Virus record (IMG/VR): IMGVR_UViG_3300027704_000014
Coordinates: 20,916 to 84,915 of that record
Length of the DNA stretch: 64,000 nucleotides
From: a virus
Reading direction: 5' to 3' (one strand)
Shown here piece after piece: positions 23,011 to 31,977 of this stretch. Below the pieces are notes generated by a model. It worked only from the letters and a program-made list of their open reading frames with translations, did not search any database and was not told the origin of the DNA. The position numbers were made by a program, and so were the translations under genes. Position 1 is the first letter of the stretch. Every line of letters starts with the position of its first letter.

Positions 23011-24522
23011 CTAATCACTCGTATGGACCGGTACGCCATAATGGAAGGCAAACATCGCGGCGTCCTCCATGTCGTTAACTATGGGCTGGCCTTTAATATT
23101 CAAACTAGTGTTCACCATCATAGGACACCCTGTTGCTTTATAAAACTCTCTGAGTAATGTGTATAAGCCAGGATGTTGATTTAGTGAGACAGTTTGTACT
23201 CTGCTTGTTCCGTCTTTGTGTACAATAGCAGGGTACTCGTCTGGGAATTTGCATCTAGCAACGAACTGCATGTACGGACTAGTTTCAACCGGCATGTCAA
23301 AATACTCGTGTGCGAATTCTTCAAGTATAACAGGAGCAAACGGTCTGAACTCTTGTCTCTTTTTAATTTGATTCATTTGATCTTTTACGTTTGGTCCCCT
23401 AGGGTCAGCACATAATGTTCTGTTGCCTAACGCTCTTGGACCAAACTCTGCTTTACCGTTAGCAATACCAAATAGTTCTCCTGCTAGTAAACTTTTTAAT
23501 GCGGCTTTAACAGGATAAGTACCAGGAATGTTTTTACCTAAGTAAGGACCTTCCCATTTAATTTTTTTACCTGTTTGATTGTAATACTCTAAAGCTGCGG
23601 CACCTAAACTACTTCCAGCATCACCTGGGTTAGGCATTATGTGTACGTTATCGTATCCAACTTCTTTTAATCTACTGTTAGCAACACAGTTAAGAGCAAC
23701 ACCGCCCATGAATACTATGTTGCTACTGTTTGTTAATTCTTTAGCATATTGTGCATACGCAAGTATACGTTCTTCTACTTGCATTTGTGCAGCCATTGCA
23801 ATGTCAAAGTCATCTACACCTTTGTACATTTTAGGGTCCATGCCTTTTTGCAAATTCTTCTTCATCTTAATAGCTTGTGATGGCTTAGTGTATGCCCAAG
23901 TATGCTTGAAAAAGTCTTTGCCCATTTGTCTGCTTAATTTAGATGCTATAATTGGATTACCGTATGCAGCCATTCCCATGAGTATGTATTCATCTTCGTT
24001 TGGTTTTAAACCTACACGATGAGTAACAGCACTATAGAATAATCCTAAACTACTAGGAAACCTTGTACTGTGTAACTTAGTTAACTTCTTGTTTTTCCAA
24101 CCCCAAATAGTTGCACAATCAAATTCGCCAATTGCATCAATAACCATGATAGCACTTTCTTGGAAGTTGCTAGTTAGTATACCGGCGGCCGCATGCGTCT
24201 CGTGGTGCCAGTAACTTTTAATCGGAATGCCGGCTAGTTGTGGATAAAACTCTTTGATCCAATCTTCTTGTGATAGTTCATTGAAACTATTAAAGTCACC
24301 ACTCAGTAATGCTCTAAATTTCTTTGCTTTACTATTCTCATGTAGTACGATTATATCTGGTGTGCCGTGTTCTAGTGCGGCATCAATTAGCTCGTGATTT
24401 AAAAATGGATCATTCTTTTGTTTACTGTAACGTTCAGCATGAGCGGCGAATCTTATTTTGCCTGCTCTAACAACTGTTACAGCCGCATCGTGGAAGCCCG
24501 AGCTTATTCCTAAAATATTCAT
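23011..24522 (-). CDS. Carbamoyltransferase, NodU/TobZ family
   Basis: 503 residues. These enzymes make carbamoyladenylate from carbamoyl phosphate and ATP and transfer the carbamoyl group to a sugar or antibiotic hydroxyl. Seen: GISSGFHDAAV at the N-terminus, HHETHAAA (metal-binding His), GGVALNCVANSRL, NPGDAGSSLGAA, and FGPRALGNRTLCADPR in the C-terminal part, all in family order. It is coupled to a DUF1289 gene by an ATGA overlap and lies next to the giant repeat protein. It supports the idea of a modified-sugar pathway. Other T4-like marine phages are known to me to carry such genes. Confidence 0.92.
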   Translation of the reverse strand: MNILGISSGFHDAAVTVVRAGKIRFAAHAERYSKQKNDPFLNHELIDAALEHGTPDIIVLHENSKAKKFRALLSGDFNSFNELSQEDWIKEFYPQLAGIPIKSYWHHETHAAAGILTSNFQESAIMVIDAIGEFDCATIWGWKNKKLTKLHSTRFPSSLGLFYSAVTHRVGLKPNEDEYILMGMAAYGNPIIASKLSRQMGKDFFKHTWAYTKPSQAIKMKKNLQKGMDPKMYKGVDDFDIAMAAQMQVEERILAYAQYAKELTNSSNIVFMGGVALNCVANSRLKEVGYDNVHIMPNPGDAGSSLGAAALEYYNQTGKKIKWEGPYLGKNIPGTYPVKAALKSLLAGELFGIANGKAEFGPRALGNRTLCADPRGPNVKDQMNQIKKRQEFRPFAPVILEEFAHEYFDMPVETSPYMQFVARCKFPDEYPAIVHKDGTSRVQTVSLNQHPGLYTLLREFYKATGCPMMVNTSLNIKGQPIVNDMEDAAMFAFHYGVPVHTSD

Positions 24523-24686
24523 TTGTGTTTAGTCTCTATCTGTCTGTGTTCTAATTCATGCATTATGTGTATTCTGCGTTCTGTTGTTAAGTTTGCCCAC
24601 GCAACGATTTCGTCTAGCGATCGTTTACACCCTTTGCAGAAATTGTTCTCATTTATCCTGCACAGGTTTACACACGGTGATTCCAT
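24519..24686 (-). CDS. DUF1289-family small Cys protein, 55 aa
   Basis: MESPCVNLC and then FCKGCKRSLDEIVAWA reproduce the DUF1289 pattern (SPCxxxC, CxGCxRTxxEIxxW). Four Cys suggest metal binding. It is coupled at both ends: its ATG shares one base pair region with the previous stop (TAAATG) and its stop overlaps the carbamoyltransferase start as ATGA. The family is proteobacterial and unusual in phages. Function not established. Confidence 0.75.
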   Translation of the reverse strand: MESPCVNLCRINENNFCKGCKRSLDEIVAWANLTTERRIHIMHELEHRQIETKHK

Positions 24687-24851
24687 TTATCTGTAAATGA
24701 AAGGATCTCGTCTGCGTAACTCTTCGATGCGTTTCTTTAACTGTGCTTCTTGTTCTGCTTTTACTCTAGCAATTTTTTCATCTGAGGTCTCAGTGCCTGC
24801 TGGAGGATTGCGGTCAGTACCTAGCGAGCCTTCGTGATCGTTGTTTTCCAT
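24687..24851 (-). CDS. Hypothetical coiled-coil protein, 54 aa
   Basis: ATG preceded by AAAGGAGATACA. The N-terminal half is disordered and the C-terminal half is a charged helix (VKAEQEAQLKKRIEELRRR), likely a coiled coil. It abuts the DUF1289 start. Unknown function. Confidence 0.65.
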   Translation of the reverse strand: MENNDHEGSLGTDRNPPAGTETSDEKIARVKAEQEAQLKKRIEELRRRDPFIYR

Positions 24852-24870
24852 TGTATCTCCTTTGTATGTG

Positions 24871-24878
24871 TATTTATT
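24871..24878 (-). promoter_or_regulatory. Possible late-type promoter AATAAATA
   Basis: On the - strand AATAAATA sits 20 nt upstream of the ATG at 24851 and spans the stop of the preceding gene. One base away from the GATAAATA motif; weak evidence. Confidence 0.35.
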
Positions 24879-26166
24879 TGAGCTTACCCATAATCTGCTG
24901 TAAGTATGGATGACGTCTAACGATATCCATTATAACACCATTGCCGCCATCTCTATCTACAAATGTTTTCCATGAGCCAGTCATGGGATTAACTAAAGGA
25001 CTATGTGCTGCTTGTTGCGATATTACTTTTTCGTTATTTCCTAAATCTTTAACTATCTGAGGAATATACGGATCATGGAAACACAATTCTAAATAGTTTT
25101 TTAAGTTATGTTCTATTTTACTTTTACACAGTCGTCGTGTAACATCTAGATTTAAATCTAAGTCATTTAAGCGTTTTAATTCGGCTGCTAATGCTTCTGT
25201 TCGCTTCCTAGGACTTGCAATTGAATCAAACGAGTAATCAATTACTTCATCATATAACTCAAATCCATACTTTTTTAAATTTTGGTTTATGTATCGTGGA
25301 CCGTGTATCATAAACAATTTTTGATACACAATAGGCCATACACATTTTTCTGTGCGAAAATGTGTTGTTAGCGAAGTTTCTGAGACAACATCAATAAGAC
25401 AATTAATATATCCTTTCGGTGGTCCAGAGTATATATCCCCTTGTAGCTCTTCTTCACTATCGTATATATGTCTACCGTGACTGTATGTTGTTGCTCCAAT
25501 CTCTTCCATTATTTTGTCGCATTCCGCATGCGGGTCTATCAATGTAAATCTATTTTGATCATTATCAATTAAACCTCTTTTTTGTATTTCATCAAGTAGT
25601 AATAGTCTATGGTGTTTTGCAACACGGTTCTTGAGGAAAAATAAGGCGTCTAGTCTGTGTTTACTAAAGTTGGATATGCCCTCTAAGGCAGGAGCTGCTA
25701 CTTTTGTACCATTCCACACTAAAAAATAAGTTGGCCATATCTGAACATTGTCAAAAAAGTGCTGTTGTAGTAACACTGAATACGGGCCACGTGTATATGT
25801 TGGTTGAGGAGGTAGTTCGCCACAAAGCTCGGCCAACCGGCGAGCTTCCTTGTAAGTTTCTACCTGCTTTAGACCATCCAACGTTATATCAATCTGTGAT
25901 GTTTCTTCTGGAATTAACTTGTAATTGCCAGTAATAATGTCTACCCTGTTACCGTTTTGTTCATTGTGTGCGATTGCTTCGTTCATTACACGTTCAAATT
26001 CAGCAGGATCTTGCCAAAGTTCTACTTCTGTCATCGATGCTTCTTTTGATGCATCAACAATAATATGTGTGTTAGCGTTTTGCATACATATACTAAATAA
26101 TTTAGATACACTGAGAGCATGATTCCATAAATCTAAAACTTTGTATTTGTTATACCTTTTTGTCAT
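24874..26166 (-). CDS. Glycosyltransferase-like paralog A, 430 aa
   Basis: Shares with three other proteins here (28507, 34371 and 36757) the C-terminal block VSET.. then TEK.....QKLFMIHGP.. LKKYGFELYDEVIDYSFD and an arginine-containing helix. In the others the block reads (S)EKIxKPxxxxHPFVxxGxxxxLxxLxxxGYKTFxxWxDESYD. I infer a phage sugar-transfer family related to GT-B enzymes; no experimental role is known to me. It has a late-type promoter 37 nt upstream. The N-terminal half is unlike the paralogs. Confidence 0.6.
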   Translation of the reverse strand: MTKRYNKYKVLDLWNHALSVSKLFSICMQNANTHIIVDASKEASMTEVELWQDPAEFERVMNEAIAHNEQNGNRVDIITGNYKLIPEETSQIDITLDGLKQVETYKEARRLAELCGELPPQPTYTRGPYSVLLQQHFFDNVQIWPTYFLVWNGTKVAAPALEGISNFSKHRLDALFFLKNRVAKHHRLLLLDEIQKRGLIDNDQNRFTLIDPHAECDKIMEEIGATTYSHGRHIYDSEEELQGDIYSGPPKGYINCLIDVVSETSLTTHFRTEKCVWPIVYQKLFMIHGPRYINQNLKKYGFELYDEVIDYSFDSIASPRKRTEALAAELKRLNDLDLNLDVTRRLCKSKIEHNLKNYLELCFHDPYIPQIVKDLGNNEKVISQQAAHSPLVNPMTGSWKTFVDRDGGNGVIMDIVRRHPYLQQIMGKLK

Positions 26167-26185
26167 CGATCGAAAATCCTTATGA

Positions 26186-26193
26186 GATAAATA
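26186..26193 (+). promoter_or_regulatory. Late-type promoter GATAAATA (+ strand)
   Basis: Octamer 31 nt before the TTG start of the DegT-like gene. It is one half of a divergent pair within a 58-nt intergenic space. Confidence 0.6.
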
Positions 26194-26202
26194 CTGTTTT
26201 AA

Positions 26203-26210
26203 TATTTATC
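26203..26210 (-). promoter_or_regulatory. Late-type promoter GATAAATA (- strand)
   Basis: Octamer reading leftward, 37 nt before the ATG of the gene starting at 26166. The two octamers are 9 nt apart and point away from their partners' genes, so transcripts overlap at the 5' ends. Confidence 0.6.
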
Positions 26211-26224
26211 AAAGGAAATACGCA

Positions 26225-26830
26225 TTGAGCTTTAAAACTGTAAGAGAATTCGAAACAGCAATAGCACAGTTTTATGATGCCCCATATGCTGTGGCAGTAG
26301 ATTGCTGCACTCATGCGGTCGAACTTTGCTTACGTTATACTAAGCCAGAAGTCAACATAGGCATACCAACTAATACATATATTAGCATTCCGTTTACATG
26401 TCAAAAACTAGGGCTAAAGTGGCACTGGGTTGAGAACGAATGGGAAGAGTATTATCACATAGATGGCACTGATATAATAGATGCAGCAGTATATCTTAAA
26501 CGTGATGGTTATATTCCACTAAGTTTTATGTGTTTAAGTTTTCAATTTAAAAAGCCATTGAGCTTAGGCCGTGGCGGTGCTATACTGTGTTATAACGAAA
26601 GTGACTACATAGCATTAAAGAAGATGGCATACGATGGACGAGTAGACGATATCGCATGGGCCGAACAAGCAATAGACACAATAGGTTATCATTATTACAT
26701 GACACCTGAAACTGCACAAATGGGGTTGGACAAACTGCCAGAGGTTGCAAATAAAGAATGGCGCAAGTGGAGTTACAAGGACTATCCGTTTTTACCGGAT
26801 GTACCTGTATTCAACACCGGCCATCATTAA
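26225..26830 (+). CDS. Compact DegT/DnrJ/EryC1/StrS aminotransferase-like protein
   Basis: 201 residues against about 370 for typical family members. Seen: FYDAPYAVAVDCCTHAVEL at the N-terminus (family GxxxAxxxxSGTxAL), IGIPTNTYIS, and SFQFKKPLSLGRGGAI with the PLP-binding Lys (Lys109 or 110) and the glycine loop. The C-terminal domain is reduced. The family transfers an amino group to keto-sugars. A TTG start with AAAGGAAAT upstream is required, as no ATG fits. It may be a minimal active enzyme or need a partner subunit. Confidence 0.75.
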   Translation: MSFKTVREFETAIAQFYDAPYAVAVDCCTHAVELCLRYTKPEVNIGIPTNTYISIPFTCQKLGLKWHWVENEWEEYYHIDGTDIIDAAVYLKRDGYIPLSFMCLSFQFKKPLSLGRGGAILCYNESDYIALKKMAYDGRVDDIAWAEQAIDTIGYHYYMTPETAQMGLDKLPEVANKEWRKWSYKDYPFLPDVPVFNTGHH

Positions 26831-26842
26831 AAAGAGACATAT

Positions 26843-27790
26843 ATGAGAAGAATTTTTACGTTCGGGTGTAGCATGACCGAATACCAATGGCCTACGTGGG
26901 CTGATATGTTATGCTACCATTATAATCAAGAGGAAGGTGCTGAAACATACAATTATGCTAATTGTGGCATGGGCAACGAACATGTTGTGCAAGCATTAAC
27001 AGCAGCTGATCTAAAGCATACATTCACAGATGACGATATTATATGTGTACTGTGGAGTAGTTGGCTAAGAGAAGATCGACTTTGGCAAGATAAACGTTGG
27101 GGCAAAAATGGAAGTATTCTTAACACTCCAACTACTCAGCCATTTGGTGAGTTTGCTAATAATTATTTTAGTTTAGAAAACTATATAATGAAAAATATTA
27201 CTAATATACATACTGCTAATAAAGCATTCAAGATTACTTATCAGGATCACATCTTCCAATGTGAGGAACCATTAATGTCTGAGGAGGCTGATAAGTTGTT
27301 GCACAGTTTTTACTTTGATATGCCAGGTGGTGCTGCGTTTACTAAAGAAGACGTAGCAGAGTATATTAAAGGTAACGGTGGTGTAGACGGGCAGTCAATA
27401 ATCAGAGAGGTAGATGGCCATCCTAGTCCAGCTGAACATTTATTATACTTAGAGAATAAAGTATTACCTGCACTAGGCATCTCACAATTAAATACTAAAG
27501 CAGCAGAATGGGTAGATATTTGGGACAAACGAATAACACTTGCGAATAAGCAGATAATAGCAGCGTCGGGTCATCCAGTGGATGATGCTGTATTTAATGC
27601 AAGAGGAACATGGTCAGAGATGATAACAAATGAAACTAGCACTTGGATGGATAGATGGGAAGACTTGTGGGACACGCAATTTTTACATAGCGTTGGGTCT
27701 GAAGAAGGTGTTTACAAAATGTTACAACTCTACCAGGATAAGTATGGAAACGGCCAAAAGTCTAACTTTGATTACCATCCAAATGAATAA
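26843..27790 (+). CDS. SGNH-hydrolase-like protein A, 315 aa
   Basis: The N-terminal FTFGCSMTEYQWPTWADML contains a GCSxT motif like the block I Ser of SGNH/GDSL hydrolases, and a NCGMGNEHV stretch (block II/III-like Gly and Asn) follows. A near relative is the 267-aa protein at 35957-36760. Possible acyl- or acetyl-ester hydrolase/transferase for glycan decoration; inference. Overlaps the convergent gene at 27762 by 29 nt. Confidence 0.6.
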   Translation: MRRIFTFGCSMTEYQWPTWADMLCYHYNQEEGAETYNYANCGMGNEHVVQALTAADLKHTFTDDDIICVLWSSWLREDRLWQDKRWGKNGSILNTPTTQPFGEFANNYFSLENYIMKNITNIHTANKAFKITYQDHIFQCEEPLMSEEADKLLHSFYFDMPGGAAFTKEDVAEYIKGNGGVDGQSIIREVDGHPSPAEHLLYLENKVLPALGISQLNTKAAEWVDIWDKRITLANKQIIAASGHPVDDAVFNARGTWSEMITNETSTWMDRWEDLWDTQFLHSVGSEEGVYKMLQLYQDKYGNGQKSNFDYHPNE

Positions 27791-28514
27791 ACTCAAATAA
27801 CTTTTTTGCATGAAGTCTATGAGGCTCTTCGTTGTGGTGCCAGTACTTTGCTTTAGGATTTTCATATCCTGCATTTCTATAATGCCAAAAGAAGGCGGCA
27901 TCATTGTCTAGCATATCCATATACTTACTTTGATCTACTAGGTCAATATAAAACTGTAAGTGTGTGTTTTCAGATGAGAACATTTCCATAGTATTAGTCA
28001 TAACATAGTCAATGCCTTTACTGTTAAAGAAGTACTGCATTTGTAGCACTGTGTTAATACATTCTAACTCACACATAAACTCGTGCCTTGCCTGATACTC
28101 GTGCCAGTAAGGTATAACATCTTTTTCGTAATCGTTACCTCCAGCCCAGCCTGCATTAATTTGTAGGAAGTATTCGTTAATTTTAGTGTAATAGTCTGCG
28201 GCAGTATTAGCTGGAGCATAGCCTATCGCATGCGGGTTAGGTAAATCAATGCGTGTAGTTTCTGTCCAACCTATTAGTACTTTTACGTCCATAGTGTCAG
28301 CATTGTATTCTTTATCAAACCAATTTAGTACACTTCGTGCAATAGCTCTATTACTCATTGCAACCATTGCTATGTTTATAGGCTTCCTGTCCAGCTTTAC
28401 TGCTAGTATGCCACCAAAACTGTTTTTACGATTATACTCGCTGTCTTCACTGCCATCAATTTCACTTCCGCCAGTGTGGCTACAACCTGCTATTAATAAT
28501 ATTCTTTTAATCAT
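27762..28514 (-). CDS. SGNH-hydrolase-like protein B, 250 aa
   Basis: The N-terminus LLIAGCSHTGGSEIDGSED has GCSxTxG, and MVAMSNRAIAR gives a second SGNH-like block with Asn; a C-terminal WHHNEEPHRLHA resembles the Asp/His block V. It is transcribed after the glycosyltransferase-like paralog at 28507 with an 8-nt overlap. Substrate unknown. Confidence 0.6.
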   Translation of the reverse strand: MIKRILLIAGCSHTGGSEIDGSEDSEYNRKNSFGGILAVKLDRKPINIAMVAMSNRAIARSVLNWFDKEYNADTMDVKVLIGWTETTRIDLPNPHAIGYAPANTAADYYTKINEYFLQINAGWAGGNDYEKDVIPYWHEYQARHEFMCELECINTVLQMQYFFNSKGIDYVMTNTMEMFSSENTHLQFYIDLVDQSKYMDMLDNDAAFFWHYRNAGYENPKAKYWHHNEEPHRLHAKKLFEFIHLDGNQS

Positions 28515-29931
28515 TGTTAAATTCCGTATTTGCCCATTCTGACTGCCACTGCATGTGTATTAACGAGTTGTCTGATTCGGTTATAGTACCTGTTTGCGTA
28601 TTATCTATTGCTTTTCTGAAATTATACTCTAGTGTATTTCTCATATCAGTATACATTACAAATAACTCGTCATATGATAAAGTTTCAATCCAATCAATAA
28701 TTTCTACAATCTTTTTAAGTCTTAGTACATGATTTTCTTCTTCATCATAACTTTCGTCCCACCACTTGTTAAATGTTTTGTAACCTGCTTCTCTCATACT
28801 CTTTAATGTGTAAGGCGGTGCGAGCAGTATGAACGGAGTTTTATATACTACCGATTGTATTGCTTTTTCACTATAGTTGCCTGTTGGTTGTGCAAATCTA
28901 CTCTCAACATGCACACTAACAAATGTTTCTCTATAATATTTTTCTAGTCTATGTTGTTTTTCGTTATATGCTACAGGATTCATACCATCGTTAACTTGCT
29001 TGTCATCTAGATCCGCTGGGTAATTATGAGCAGCATGCTCGCGAATAAATGTCGAACCGGATGCTTTAAAATCTAATTCATATGGCGCAATTCTATTCAT
29101 TTTTATTGTACTTGCCTGAAATCTTTCGTTAAAGCCTGGAAAGTATTTATTCATTTCTTCTTTATTTGCCCATGGTGATTGCTCACATATATTTGGAGAT
29201 ACAGCAAAGTACCAGGATAAATGCGAATCACATTCTGCCATCACTGTAGATATTAAGTACCTAGCAGTTGTGTATCTCCACATAGGACAAACAAATTTCT
29301 TTGTAATTTTTACTTTAGGTTCTTGACTCATGCCATCGTATATCCGTAAGTCTCTTAAAAATAAATCGTCGTATATTAACGTCATATGATCTTTATATAA
29401 CGGATAATACTTGTCAGCATCATAATCACAAGTTGCTACAGTAACATTAGTCAATGCATGTTTCCTTACAAAATTCCAAATACTGTCTAACTCTTTTGCT
29501 CTAAACTCTCTTGTGTTACCGTCGTTATAAAATTCACTATAAAAGCCAAAGTTAAAGTTATGGAATAGTGTATGAGCGTAACGATCGTTTACCATATGCG
29601 AGCACAATGGCTCTGTTAGAAATATCTTGAGACCATGCTTGTTTAAGAATTTACGAGTTTCTAAAGATAATTCTGTAGCATCTAGTGAAATCATGGGACC
29701 ATTAGAATAATATACTATAACTGCTGTCAATGGGTCATCTAAGGATAGTGTTCCTAGCCTACTGTAGTCGCTGAAGGTGGCCTTTAAAAATTCATTTGTC
29801 TCTACCTTAGGTATGTGATCTAGCTCACCAGGGAAATTATGCGTGTATAAACTTGACTCAGTTTGAATCATATCTGTGCCGTTTTGCTCATCGTCAGATA
29901 TATGTACTGTTGTTTTTTTCTCTCTAGCCAT
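28507..29931 (-). CDS. Glycosyltransferase-like paralog B, 474 aa
   Basis: The C-terminal block YSEKAIQSVVYKTPFIL and then LKSMREAGYKTFNKWWDESYD matches the family shared with 34371 and 36757. The paired EK, the [KT]PF and the GYKTF...DESYD positions are fixed. The central part has a SHxMVNDRYAH segment not seen in the others. Ends overlap both neighbours by 8 nt. Enzymatic role inferred only. Confidence 0.6.
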   Translation of the reverse strand: MAREKKTTVHISDDEQNGTDMIQTESSLYTHNFPGELDHIPKVETNEFLKATFSDYSRLGTLSLDDPLTAVIVYYSNGPMISLDATELSLETRKFLNKHGLKIFLTEPLCSHMVNDRYAHTLFHNFNFGFYSEFYNDGNTREFRAKELDSIWNFVRKHALTNVTVATCDYDADKYYPLYKDHMTLIYDDLFLRDLRIYDGMSQEPKVKITKKFVCPMWRYTTARYLISTVMAECDSHLSWYFAVSPNICEQSPWANKEEMNKYFPGFNERFQASTIKMNRIAPYELDFKASGSTFIREHAAHNYPADLDDKQVNDGMNPVAYNEKQHRLEKYYRETFVSVHVESRFAQPTGNYSEKAIQSVVYKTPFILLAPPYTLKSMREAGYKTFNKWWDESYDEEENHVLRLKKIVEIIDWIETLSYDELFVMYTDMRNTLEYNFRKAIDNTQTGTITESDNSLIHMQWQSEWANTEFNND

Positions 29932-30430
29932 TAACTATTGTTCCTGTTATTTGTAATGCGTATCGATCTTTTGTTCCAATATTTGCACTTGCATGGTCTA
30001 CGTCTGCATGCCATAGCACAAAGTCTCCTGCTTTCCAAGAAGTTAGTGCGTTATGGTCTACTTCTAAATATTGTCCTGGTGCCCAATCTTCTAAAAATAA
30101 TAATGCTCTGTATACATCACTTCTATTTACTTCGAATACTTTGCAGTATGTTTCAAAGTGATCTATATGGTTAGGCATTATGTCTAATGTTGTTAGTTTA
30201 TAAAATACAAATCCTGCGTTTGTTAAACCCATTTGCTCTGCTACTGTATCTGTCCATGCTGGCATAGGATTGCGACTGTCGTACATGCCGCCTGAGAAAC
30301 TCTCATGGTAATAACCAAGTGAGCGCCAGTTCTCCATTTCTTCTTCTTTGAGTGGCTGCTTAGTATATTCGTAGTCTTTAAATGCGTCTTGCCAAACTAC
30401 AGCTACTTTGCCGTATGTTACGTTATCCAT
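29924..30430 (-). CDS. 2OG-Fe(II) oxygenase/cupin-like protein, 168 aa
   Basis: A beta-rich core with MPNHIDHFETY (His-x-Asp-x-x-x-x-Tyr) and a second cluster LWHADVDHASANIG with DRYALQITG gives the HxD...H and Arg pattern of 2-oxoglutarate or similar Fe(II) dioxygenase folds. Likely hydroxylation or oxidation of a small molecule or glycan. Start and end overlap neighbours by 8 nt, so it is part of one polycistronic unit with the isochorismatase-like and amidinotransferase genes. Confidence 0.6.
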   Translation of the reverse strand: MDNVTYGKVAVVWQDAFKDYEYTKQPLKEEEMENWRSLGYYHESFSGGMYDSRNPMPAWTDTVAEQMGLTNAGFVFYKLTTLDIMPNHIDHFETYCKVFEVNRSDVYRALLFLEDWAPGQYLEVDHNALTSWKAGDFVLWHADVDHASANIGTKDRYALQITGTIVNG

Positions 30431-31007
30431 ATATGTTAAATTCCACTGGTATTATGTTATGGTATCCCCAGTAATATGTCTTTAGTGGGTCATGTGTTCC
30501 GTCATCTAGTTGTGCTGTTGTATGAGAATAATTGACTCCTTCGTTAGTTATACTAGGAAACGGTAGAGATAGATTTATAAGTACTCCTACGTTTAACGGA
30601 TTACTCGATGGATTAAGATATGCAAAATCTTTTAAATCTTTGGCTGCTTTACTAATACATCTACCTAAATGTACACCACATAAAAATATGTTATCGTATG
30701 TTGGGTATTCAGTATTAAATATATTAGTTACATTATTATGTAAAGATCGTATATGCTGTAACTCAGGTACTGTTTCGTTAACATCATGCACGAAGTCAGC
30801 ACCGAGATGTGGTTTAGTATGTGTTGGCGTATTTACATAAACATCAGTTCCGTGATTTACTGACTCCCACCGTGTAACTCGAGAAATAAATTTAGATAAT
30901 TCCTTTACATCGGTCAACATGTGAGCATGATATTCAGCATCTGCTGGCATTAAAGAATGCCACATATCAATTATAACAATTGCTGATTTGCCGGATGGTC
31001 TATTCAC
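30423..31007 (-). CDS. Isochorismatase/cysteine-hydrolase-like protein, 194 aa
   Basis: AIVIIDMWHSLMP carries the early catalytic Asp of the family and IFLCGVHLGRCISKA resembles the GVxxxxCV block with the catalytic Cys. The GTG start overlaps the amidinotransferase stop by 8 nt. Isochorismatase-like enzymes cleave N-carbamoyl or vinyl-ether bonds; the loop between blocks is divergent, so the activity is uncertain. Confidence 0.6.
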   Translation of the reverse strand: MNRPSGKSAIVIIDMWHSLMPADAEYHAHMLTDVKELSKFISRVTRWESVNHGTDVYVNTPTHTKPHLGADFVHDVNETVPELQHIRSLHNNVTNIFNTEYPTYDNIFLCGVHLGRCISKAAKDLKDFAYLNPSSNPLNVGVLINLSLPFPSITNEGVNYSHTTAQLDDGTHDPLKTYYWGYHNIIPVEFNIYG

Positions 31008-31977
31008 GTTCTAGGTCCAATGTAACACAATGAAAGCCGCCGCCTAGTGTACGCTGGTGCCTAATAGGTAGCATTGCACTTTCTATGCCATACTTTTCTA
31101 GCTCTTTTGCTAACGGTGTTTGATGTTCTTCTAATACTACTAAGTTAGGATTTACACTTAACAAATTCATATTAATCCACACACTAGCATTATTGTAATG
31201 ACTATGGTAGCCAATGTCTACTGGCTCAGGACACATAATGTAGTCCCAACTTCTAAACGGTTCGGGCAATACATTTACATCTTTTATTCTACTAGGGTTA
31301 AGTAGCATTAAACCCTCTCGTAGAAACGCTACAGTGCTGTCTATGTGCATGTAACTGTACACACCCTCTAATGTGTGTACTTTAGCAGTATCGCCTAGTA
31401 GATCCTGTAACAGCATTGCTCCTTGCTTATTACCACTATTGCTTACTAGATATAATATATCCTCGTTAGCACGAATAGTGTTAGCGGCATCGAACAATGG
31501 AGTTAGTTCGTTTAGTGCAAGTGTATCAGGATCACCACAACAATCTAAATTGTAATTGTAATCTCCTCTGTCAGCAGCTAATACAACCATAGGCTCATCA
31601 AAAGCGTGATTAATATTTTTCCAATTAGTTGCTCTAGGGCGTATAGGGTTAGGTGTAGCCAATGCTAGTTTATTATGTACAAACCCAATATCTCTTGGGC
31701 AGTAATCGTAGTATTGTGTTTTCTCTACAGGCTGTGGGCGTATTACTTCTGCACCTTCACCTTCTAAAAATTTACTTAGAGTATCTAAGTCTTCGTTTGA
31801 TTCGTCTATGACTTGCTGTGGATAGTCGCCACTAGTAATAGTGCTTTCGTCAGCAACATCTGCATAGTTTACTGTGCGTACACTTATGTCTATGGGAGGT
31901 ACAGTAGCACCAGTTGCAGTGCCTACTATTACTTTTTTTAGTGTGTCCCATTCATTGGTCGCGTATTTCTTAGTCAT
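31000..31977 (-). CDS. Amidinotransferase (glycine/inosamine amidinotransferase family)
   Basis: 325 residues from ATG 31977; GTG codons at 31983-31986 are in frame. The family moves the amidino (guanidine) group from arginine to an acceptor amine: glycine in creatine-type pathways or scyllo-inosamine-phosphate in streptomycin (StrB). Seen: CPRDIGFV (catalytic Asp), HIDSTVAFL (catalytic His) and LGGGFHCVTLD near the C-terminus with the nucleophile Cys. It lies directly after a B12-binding radical SAM gene with an 8-nt overlap and before the isochorismatase-like gene. Together with DegT and carbamoyltransferase genes it suggests guanidinylated sugar synthesis. Confidence 0.9.
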   Translation of the reverse strand: MTKKYATNEWDTLKKVIVGTATGATVPPIDISVRTVNYADVADESTITSGDYPQQVIDESNEDLDTLSKFLEGEGAEVIRPQPVEKTQYYDYCPRDIGFVHNKLALATPNPIRPRATNWKNINHAFDEPMVVLAADRGDYNYNLDCCGDPDTLALNELTPLFDAANTIRANEDILYLVSNSGNKQGAMLLQDLLGDTAKVHTLEGVYSYMHIDSTVAFLREGLMLLNPSRIKDVNVLPEPFRSWDYIMCPEPVDIGYHSHYNNASVWINMNLLSVNPNLVVLEEHQTPLAKELEKYGIESAMLPIRHQRTLGGGFHCVTLDLERE

